NCBI GenBank assembly: GCA_003248755.1
Contig: QFQW01000103.1
Span: 1-12,327 of the forward strand
Length of the DNA: 12,327 nt
Direction of reading: 5' to 3'
Origin: Chryseobacterium sp.
GTDB lineage: Bacteria > Bacteroidota > Bacteroidia > Flavobacteriales > Weeksellaceae
The notes under the pieces are model-generated. The model was not told the origin of the DNA, did no database searches, and worked only from the letters and a program-made list of their open reading frames with translations. A program made the position numbers and the translations under genes. This document shows positions 6,648 to 12,327 of the stretch, piece after piece. How positions within the stretch are numbered: position 1 is the stretch's first letter; each line of letters begins with the position of its first letter.

Positions 6648-9600
6648 TTATTCATTGATTAAAACTTTCGTTCCCTGTGTGTGTGTATTCATTTGTGGGG
6701 CATAATAGTTCTGCAAAGTTGTGATTCCATTAGAGAATTTTCCGCTCGCATTCGCAACGTAATCGTATTCGAAGACATATTTTCCTTTCGGCATATACTC
6801 GATGTAGAAATTTGTAGAAGCGTCTTTTGTGGATTGATAATAACCCAAATTGTTCTTCCACTGATAACCGGAAATCACATCCAAAGGTTCAAAACCTGCT
6901 GCTCTCATATCTTTCAAGTGAATGAACTCCATATTTCTGTCTGTATTAAGAATCATTCGTACAGTCACTTTATCCCCAACTTTCAAAGGTGAATTTTCAT
7001 TGATTTTAATTAATTGTTCGCCATTTTCAGTCTTCACTTTTTTGTACAATTCCTTAGAAATCGAGATATAACTTTCCGAAGATTTTATTTTATCAAGGTC
7101 TTCATAATATTGCCAGAACAGACCTCCTTGAACAATTCCAGCACTTTCTTTTTTGATTGTAACTGTTGACAGATTTTTATCCAAATTATCAGAAGTTACA
7201 GTTTGTTTAACATAGCCCGTTGCCTGCGTCTGAGGATTCAGCTGCTTTCCGCCCCAAGTGATTTGCGCTTTGTCAGATTCTGTACTTGTCCAAGATTTCC
7301 CAGAATTTAAAATCGTGAAAATAACTTCTGCCGTTCCTCTGGAATTGCCCCAAGAATTGACCTCTTTCTGGGTAACCAGCCAGATTTTCATTTCTTCGAT
7401 AAAGTTTTCATCAGTTGGAGTAAGTTTTTGGAATGCTTCAATCGCTCCAGCGTGATTCACCGTTTTGGAAGAATACCAACCCCAGTCATTTAGGTTTTGT
7501 TTCCAATAAACACCTTGAGTTTCCGACTGTGTCGAAGTTTCTTTCAGATAATTCATCAGTTTTTTCGAAACATCTTTCAATCCATAGTTGTTAAATAATA
7601 AAGCCGAACGATGTAATCCAAAGAAAGTAAAATCGGTGATTTTTGCTGTTTTCGCTTTTGAAATAACCGAAGTTTTCAAAGTGGCACCTTTTGCCTTCAA
7701 AGCATATTCTTTTTCCCAATAATGCCTTGTGTCAAGATAATCGAGAACAAAATTATTCCAAATATTCTCCTTTGTCATTCTGAGCGGAGTCGAAGAATCC
7801 CAATATTTATTCACTTCATTATCCACATAAGAAACCAGTTTTTTGACCATTTCTTTTTGTTCGGAACTTTGGTAATCAGAAAGATTTCCTTTCAGCCATT
7901 CATTAATTCTGCCAAGGTTTTTCAGAATATAAAGCGAAGTGTAATAAGAGCTCGGATAACCTTGATACCAGCTGAATCCACCATCAGGATTTTGAAGTTT
8001 TACCAGTTCTGACCAATCATCCTGTATAGAGTTTCGCATCGTATTTGCATCGAATAATCTTGCTAATTTCTGCATCTGTTCCGTTTCATTTTTGCTTTCC
8101 AGAACCCAAGGTGTTTCATTCAGTAACAATTGTTTCAGTTCCTGATTTTTTTCAAGAGTAGATGTTAGTAAACCTTTTGACTGGTATTCATCAAAAACAG
8201 TTTTCATTTTCGGATTCGCTTTGAAAATCTCCGAAGCCAGAACATCCGCAAACCATTTGTTGAAAACTACATCTGCTGAATTATTAGTATCATCTTTCAA
8301 ACTTGGCAATGCAAACATAATTTCCCAAATCGGATTGGTTGTCAGTTCCAAAGTATTAGAAACATTCGTCAATGTTTTAGAATCGGAATTTTTCAGATTT
8401 TCCAAGGTGAAAGTTTTCGTCTGTCCTTCTTTTACAAAAATTGGAAGCGCATCTGTTACCAACATTCTATTAGGAAGAACTGCGATTGCTTTTTGTTCAC
8501 CATCAGAAAATTTAACATTTTTATAGCTGAGCGATTTTGAAGAAGCAACGATTTTTATAATAATTGATGAGACATTATTCGGTACTTTCAGTTTCCAAAT
8601 TGCAGATGTATTTCCATTCGCTTCCAAAGAAAAAGATTGCTCTTTATTATATCCTGAAACAGCAGTCAATTGATTAATTCCGAATTTATCAGTAATATCT
8701 TCATTAGTAAACGCATCCAGAATCTGCAATTGCGCAACGCCATTCAATTTTTGACTGACCAGACTTGAGATTTTCGTCTGAAGATTTAGCTCATCACCTT
8801 CACGCAAGAATCTAGGATAATTTGGTGTAACAGAAAATTCTTTCTGTGTCACAACCGTTTTTTCAAGAACTGCCGCTTGTGCATCTTTGGTGTGCGCCAG
8901 AAACATCAGTTTCCACTGTGTCAAAGCTTCCGGAGAAGTGAACTCAAATGAAACATTTCCGTCTTTATCTGTGAGAAGATTTGGATAAAAAAATGCCGTT
9001 TCGTTGAGATTTTGACGAACTGGGATTTTGTCTAAGTTTTCTTCTTTTTTCTTTTGAGCAGAATAGCCAATTGTCACAACCTCTTCAATATCTTGAGTTT
9101 GTGCAGTGTCCTTTACAGAAGCAGCTCCTCGAATCATTATTTTTGCTGCTGGGGCAGCTTCTTGAACAACATTCAGCCCTGCAACTCTGCCGTTCAAAAC
9201 ATTATTAATATTATAAAGTCTACCGTCAAACCAATTAAACTGTGGAGAATTAATATTATAATTCTTCAAAAATTCGAATCTCTTATTATAATATTGCTGC
9301 TCCAGGCCATTTCTTAATTCATAAGAATTTTGATAGAAAGGTGAATAGAATTTCTGCCAACTCCAAGAATTCACAGCAAATTGGTCAAGCGATTTATCAT
9401 ACATATTTGCCAAAACTTCAGCATTGATTTTTTCTTTATCAGCGCCAGAAATTTTGATGGTCCATTTTTCTTTTTGTCCAGGCTGTAATTTGTCTCGGAA
9501 TGTCACTGTTTCAATTTTCAAATCATCTTTGCTGTCTGCGATTTTCAAATCAACAGATTCCGTTTCTACATCATTAAACGCAACCAATTGGAATTGCAAA

Positions 9601-12327
9601 TTCACTCTCGATATACTTTCATCTTTCGGAATCACTGTTTCGTATTCCAGGATGCCGTTTTTGAAAGATTTGGTTTCTGTAACAGTCTCGCCTTTTCCAT
9701 TTTGAATGAAAATTTGAACCAATGCATCCGGAATTGCAGAATAAACAAACACTTTTGCTTTTTCTCCTCTTTTGAAATCCTGCGTTGGTTTAATCACTTC
9801 CAAGAATGGATTTTGGTTTTGACCCAGCGATTTTTTATCCCAAACTTTGAAGAATTGCTCCGTTTTTATCGTGTCTTTTCCTTCGATATTATACAATTGA
9901 AGTTTGTAAGTTCCGGCTTCCAGTTTACCAAGACTCAGTTTTTTGTTTGTCATTCCGAGGGACGAGGAATCTTTAGATTCTTCACTGCGCTGCGCTGCGT
10001 TCTGAATGACAGGATTTTTTATTTCATTTAAAACAACCTTTTCAACTTTCCAGTTCTTCACATCATCATTTTTATCAAACCTGTCGTGAGGAAATTTCTG
10101 TACGAATTCATTCTTTGATAATTGTGGCAAATCCTGAACAACCGACGCAAAATTCTCTCTGAAAATTTGTTTTGGTTCCTCCAGTTTTTCCAATTTTACG
10201 GTGTAAGATTTTGGTAGAATTTGGTCATTGTAATTTTTAGTGTCAACAGCCAATTTCACAGCTTCATCAGAAAACGTATTTCCAATTTCGTTCGCAGTAA
10301 TATAATGAGAAACCGAAGCGACTTTTACATCCGTATTTGCAGATTGAGTTTCCCCGTTGATGTCTGTCACAGAAGCATTAATTGTATAATTGTCAATCTG
10401 AATTCCTTCCAGAGTTTCATCTTTTTTCAATTCTACTTTGATGGTAAATTCGCCTTTCTCATTGGTTTTCACATCGCCCAAAATCGAATTTTCATTGTCA
10501 TTTCCACGCGGATACCACCAGAAATATCGCCAACGGATATTTTGTTTTTTGATTTCATAATTTACGGTTGAATTGCTCAGAGGAATACCGGAAAACATTG
10601 CTGCTTTTCCTTTCAGTTCGATAGTTTGACCATATTTGTATTCATCTTTTATAGGCTCAAAAGTCACTTCAAATTTCGGACGCTTATATTCCTCAACATT
10701 GAAATCCGTGTAACCTGAAATATGATAACCAGAATTATCATCATCATTATCAACTTCAATATTGAAATTTCCATTAAGCTTGTTTTTTGGAAGCGTAAAA
10801 CTTCCGTTAACAGAACCAAATTCGTTTGTTGTCAATTTCAAAGTTTGTAATTCTTCACCGTTGGCATCGTTCAAAATAATATTCAACGGAACTTTTTCTA
10901 ATGTTTTTACTTTTTGAGTTTCACCATTAATTCCTGTCGCAATGACTTTAAAATAAACGATTTGTCCAGGTCTGTAGATTTTTCTGTCGAGGAAAATTTG
11001 TGCGCTTTCTTGATTTTCAGATTTGTTTTGATTTCCGTTATCATAACCGTAAACATTTATCATCGAATAATTGTTTCCATTCTTCATAAGAAAATTCCTG
11101 TAATATTCTTTATTCTCAGAATTTGGAATTTTGAAATTTCCGGAAGCATCGGTTTTCACAGAATGTTTTACGATTGGTTTACCTCTTACATATTCGACAA
11201 TTTCAAGATTTTCATTCGTAAAAGCTTTTCCGTTCTCATTATTTACCAATTTCAGAATATTCCTATTTCCACTGTCCTTCTGAGCTTGTCGAAGAATCTC
11301 ATCTTTTTTAGAATAAATAATTTTCGAATCAGAAACGATGAAATAGAAACTTCTCTGAACGGAATTTTCCACAATGTATTCTGCCAAATAAATCCCTGAA
11401 GGAAGCGCTTTCAGTTCCAAAGATGTTTTGTGCGTTTTGAAATCAAAAGATTCCGGAAGCGTAAATTGGTCTTTCCTTACTAATGTTTTTTTGACTTTCG
11501 CAAATGGCGTTTTGTAAGAATCAAAAACGTGATTCAGAAAACCTTGTGTATCATCTTTGACCTCATAAATATTCAAAGAAAACTGCTGAACATTTTTTCC
11601 TTCCGCAACAATGTGAATCGGTTTGTTGGATTGGGTTTCGTTCTCATAAAATAGATTAAGCTGAGGATTTTTAATCTGATTTTCTTTATTTGTGATGTTA
11701 TTCAGAAACTTAGATTTTGGATATAATTTCTTTGCATCCTCAACCCAAATCAAAGCCCGTTTATAATCTTGTTTTTGCTGAAGAATCTCAATCATATCAT
11801 CGATAATCAAGACTTTGTAATCGCCTTTTACCGATTCGTCTTCAACCAGTTTTTCAAGTTGTGCGAATTTGTCTTTGCAATTATTGAATTCACAATTATA
11901 ATTGATTTTCTGATGTCTGAAATACAATTGAGAATTTCCAGAAAGCGAACTAATTTCCGAATCATAAATGTCATTGATTTTCTTCGAATTCACTTTCAAT
12001 TCATTCGGAGTAAAGAGATTTTCATTTTTAAGAAACTCAATATAACTGTAATTGTACCAATCTGAAAATGTTGGAAAATATTCGAAATTGTCAGAATTAT
12101 CAAAGATTTCCTTGTATTTCTGTATCGATATTTTCTTCAAAGCAGAATTTTCTTTTTCTAATTCGGAATAATTCTTTGATAAATAATTTTTGAAATCCAG
12201 CCTGCTCCAGGTTTCGATTTGTGATAAATCTGCATTGTCAATATTGGTTTTTTGGTTGATTTTCCAGGAATTATTCTGATAATAATCTTTGATAAACTCT
12301 AAAGTCAGAAGATGAAACAGTTGCTTT
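6648..12327 (-). CDS. Alpha-2-macroglobulin family protein (MG2 type), N-terminus beyond window
   Basis: Large envelope protein of the bacterial alpha-2-macroglobulin family, thought to trap or inhibit proteases. The frame stays open to the right edge, giving 1892 residues; numbering here starts at the Lys encoded by 12326-12324. The TTG at 12140 is only internal. Order: helical N-terminal region (1 to about 210); MG-like domains (about 215-440); MG2 with FLDRKIYRPGQ near 445 and FNVEEYKRPKFEV near 545; further MG/bait-region-like domains with DFKRGEKAKVFVY near 845; a TonB-plug-like insert (1041-1094); the A2M domain starting NETAFFYPNL near 1105; a thioester-type helical domain (about 1340-1640); and a C-terminal receptor-binding-like domain with LKDMRAAGFEPLDVISGY near 1800. 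The thioester CxEQ is absent, with SADV in its place (1350-1353). Three repeat-derived segments are in frame. The signal or lipobox would lie outside the window. No pbpC, a frequent partner of this family, is visible. Confidence 0.95.
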   Translation of the reverse strand, partial: KQLFHLLTLEFIKDYYQNNSWKINQKTNIDNADLSQIETWSRLDFKNYLSKNYSELEKENSALKKISIQKYKEIFDNSDNFEYFPTFSDWYNYSYIEFLKNENLFTPNELKVNSKKINDIYDSEISSLSGNSQLYFRHQKINYNCEFNNCKDKFAQLEKLVEDESVKGDYKVLIIDDMIEILQQKQDYKRALIWVEDAKKLYPKSKFLNNITNKENQIKNPQLNLFYENETQSNKPIHIVAEGKNVQQFSLNIYEVKDDTQGFLNHVFDSYKTPFAKVKKTLVRKDQFTLPESFDFKTHKTSLELKALPSGIYLAEYIVENSVQRSFYFIVSDSKIIYSKKDEILRQAQKDSGNRNILKLVNNENGKAFTNENLEIVEYVRGKPIVKHSVKTDASGNFKIPNSENKEYYRNFLMKNGNNYSMINVYGYDNGNQNKSENQESAQIFLDRKIYRPGQIVYFKVIATGINGETQKVKTLEKVPLNIILNDANGEELQTLKLTTNEFGSVNGSFTLPKNKLNGNFNIEVDNDDDNSGYHISGYTDFNVEEYKRPKFEVTFEPIKDEYKYGQTIELKGKAAMFSGIPLSNSTVNYEIKKQNIRWRYFWWYPRGNDNENSILGDVKTNEKGEFTIKVELKKDETLEGIQIDNYTINASVTDINGETQSANTDVKVASVSHYITANEIGNTFSDEAVKLAVDTKNYNDQILPKSYTVKLEKLEEPKQIFRENFASVVQDLPQLSKNEFVQKFPHDRFDKNDDVKNWKVEKVVLNEIKNPVIQNAAQRSEESKDSSSLGMTNKKLSLGKLEAGTYKLQLYNIEGKDTIKTEQFFKVWDKKSLGQNQNPFLEVIKPTQDFKRGEKAKVFVYSAIPDALVQIFIQNGKGETVTETKSFKNGILEYETVIPKDESISRVNLQFQLVAFNDVETESVDLKIADSKDDLKIETVTFRDKLQPGQKEKWTIKISGADKEKINAEVLANMYDKSLDQFAVNSWSWQKFYSPFYQNSYELRNGLEQQYYNKRFEFLKNYNINSPQFNWFDGRLYNINNVLNGRVAGLNVVQEAAPAAKIMIRGAASVKDTAQTQDIEEVVTIGYSAQKKKEENLDKIPVRQNLNETAFFYPNLLTDKDGNVSFEFTSPEALTQWKLMFLAHTKDAQAAVLEKTVVTQKEFSVTPNYPRFLREGDELNLQTKISSLVSQKLNGVAQLQILDAFTNEDITDKFGINQLTAVSGYNKEQSFSLEANGNTSAIWKLKVPNNVSSIIIKIVASSKSLSYKNVKFSDGEQKAIAVLPNRMLVTDALPIFVKEGQTKTFTLENLKNSDSKTLTNVSNTLELTTNPIWEIMFALPSLKDDTNNSADVVFNKWFADVLASEIFKANPKMKTVFDEYQSKGLLTSTLEKNQELKQLLLNETPWVLESKNETEQMQKLARLFDANTMRNSIQDDWSELVKLQNPDGGFSWYQGYPSSYYTSLYILKNLGRINEWLKGNLSDYQSSEQKEMVKKLVSYVDNEVNKYWDSSTPLRMTKENIWNNFVLDYLDTRHYWEKEYALKAKGATLKTSVISKAKTAKITDFTFFGLHRSALLFNNYGLKDVSKKLMNYLKETSTQSETQGVYWKQNLNDWGWYSSKTVNHAGAIEAFQKLTPTDENFIEEMKIWLVTQKEVNSWGNSRGTAEVIFTILNSGKSWTSTESDKAQITWGGKQLNPQTQATGYVKQTVTSDNLDKNLSTVTIKKESAGIVQGGLFWQYYEDLDKIKSSESYISISKELYKKVKTENGEQLIKINENSPLKVGDKVTVRMILNTDRNMEFIHLKDMRAAGFEPLDVISGYQWKNNLGYYQSTKDASTNFYIEYMPKGKYVFEYDYVANASGKFSNGITTLQNYYAPQMNTHTQGTKVLINE
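7774..7799. repeat. Dispersed repeat, half copy 1, inside macroglobulin CDS
   Basis: This 26-bp segment begins GTCATTCTGAG and ends TCGAAGAATC. It closely matches the copy at 11274-11298 and shares both ends with the left arm of the palindromic copy at 9948-10011. On the minus strand it encodes residues 1510-1518 (DSSTPLRMT) in a loop of the helical domain, between VNKYW and the KENIWNNF helix, with no stop or frame break. Confidence 0.75.
8268..8279 (-). other. Position of the lost thioester motif in the macroglobulin
   Basis: Thioester-bearing relatives have C-x-E-Q about seven residues before an A-[ND]-x-LA helix motif. Here the helix motif is present (ADVLAS, just after NKWF), and the four codons at the matching place read S1350-A-D-V1353. 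The only cysteines in the whole translated part are two near the N-terminal end (NCEFNNC), so no thioester can form. The alignment was made by eye. Confidence 0.6.
9045..9206 (-). other. SusC/TonB-plug-like segment inside the macroglobulin, motif order reversed
   Basis: Residues 1041-1094 read NVLNGRVAGLNVVQ, then a short Ala-rich stretch, IMIRGAASV, a spacer, and EEVVTIGYSAQKKK. The first two pieces match the L-x-GRVAGV-x-V...IRIRG signature of SusC-family plug domains, and the last matches the EVVVxGYGxQKK motif that precedes the plug in those receptors. The order here is the opposite of that in SusC. The segment is much shorter than a real plug (about 110 residues), has no barrel after it, and sits in the linker just before the A2M domain. 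Confidence 0.7.
9948..10011. repeat. Dispersed repeat, full palindromic copy 2, inside macroglobulin CDS
   Basis: A 64-bp imperfect palindrome. The outer arms TGTCATTC (9948-9955) and GAATGACA (10004-10011) pair perfectly, and the centre is GAATC-TTTA-GATTC (9967-9980). The right half holds three tandem CTGCG units (9985-9999). It is GC-rich compared with the surrounding gene. On the minus strand it encodes residues 772-793 without a stop (including NAAQRSEES and SSSLGMT), lying in a linker between NEIKN and the KLSLGKLEAGTYKLQLY strand. Confidence 0.85.
11274..11300. repeat. Dispersed repeat, half copy 3, inside macroglobulin CDS
   Basis: Begins GTCCTTCTGAGC and ends GTCGAAGAATCTC, one base shorter than half copy 1 over the shared part. 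On the minus strand it encodes residues 343-351 (EILRQAQKD), at the junction between two MG-like domains (after IIYSKK, before NRNILKLV). It is in the same DNA orientation as copy 1 but read in a different phase. Confidence 0.7.

Noticed and set aside
7774..11300. The three repeat copies as a CRISPR array
   Set aside because: The copies are 1.3-2.2 kb apart, differ in length, and lie inside a protein-coding frame.
6681..12065. Many plus-strand open frames of 65-161 codons opposite the macroglobulin gene
   Set aside because: They have no recognisable motifs, are Phe/Ile-rich as expected from the complement of an AT-rich gene, and run antisense to a long, clearly conserved protein.
12138..12140. 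TTG as the start of the macroglobulin gene
   Set aside because: The frame continues without a stop for 62 more codons to the right edge, and no signal peptide follows this TTG, although the family is exported.
6648..12327. Macroglobulin as a pseudogene or fusion artefact because of the repeats and the receptor-like segment
   Set aside because: The frame is unbroken over 1892 residues and conserved domains flank every inserted segment in the correct order.

Overview
The window looks like a chromosomal segment of a low-GC Bacteroidota, most likely a Chryseobacterium-type flavobacterium. The grounds are AT-rich DNA, starts preceded by A/T tracts rather than Shine-Dalgarno sequences, TACTTTTG boxes that fit the Bacteroidota -7 consensus TAnnTTTG, a type IX secretion (T9SS) C-terminal sorting domain, OMP_b-brl_2 type barrels and a Bacteroidota-type alpha-2-macroglobulin. 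The genus is an inference from protein style, not a match that was tested.

Layout. Positions 1-1400 (+) hold dihydrolipoyl dehydrogenase (lpd), missing only its first few codons, followed by a terminator. Positions 1548-2594 (+) hold 3-dehydroquinate synthase (aroB) with its own -7 box and almost no leader. Positions 2741-3421 and 3515-4105 (+) hold two tandem paralogous outer-membrane beta-barrel proteins, each with its own promoter-like element. A bidirectional terminator at 4131-4164 separates this rightward block from two leftward genes: a secreted metzincin metalloprotease with a T9SS tail (4183-6405) and a very large alpha-2-macroglobulin family protein (6648 to beyond the right edge) whose N-terminus lies outside the window. 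No tRNA, rRNA, CRISPR array, IS element or integrase was seen, and no gap between genes exceeds 300 bases.

The genes do not form one pathway. lpd and aroB are housekeeping genes. The other four act at or outside the cell envelope: two barrels, a secreted protease and a macroglobulin. A protease next to a macroglobulin is suggestive, but each is separately terminated and a functional link is only inference.

The most interesting object is the macroglobulin gene. It carries three stop-free copies of a GTCATTC...GAATC dispersed repeat inside its reading frame: one full 64-bp imperfect palindrome and two half copies. It also carries a SusC/TonB-plug-like stretch with its two signature motifs in reversed order, and it lacks the CxEQ thioester. 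Together these suggest a fast-evolving envelope protein that absorbs foreign sequence at domain boundaries and loops.
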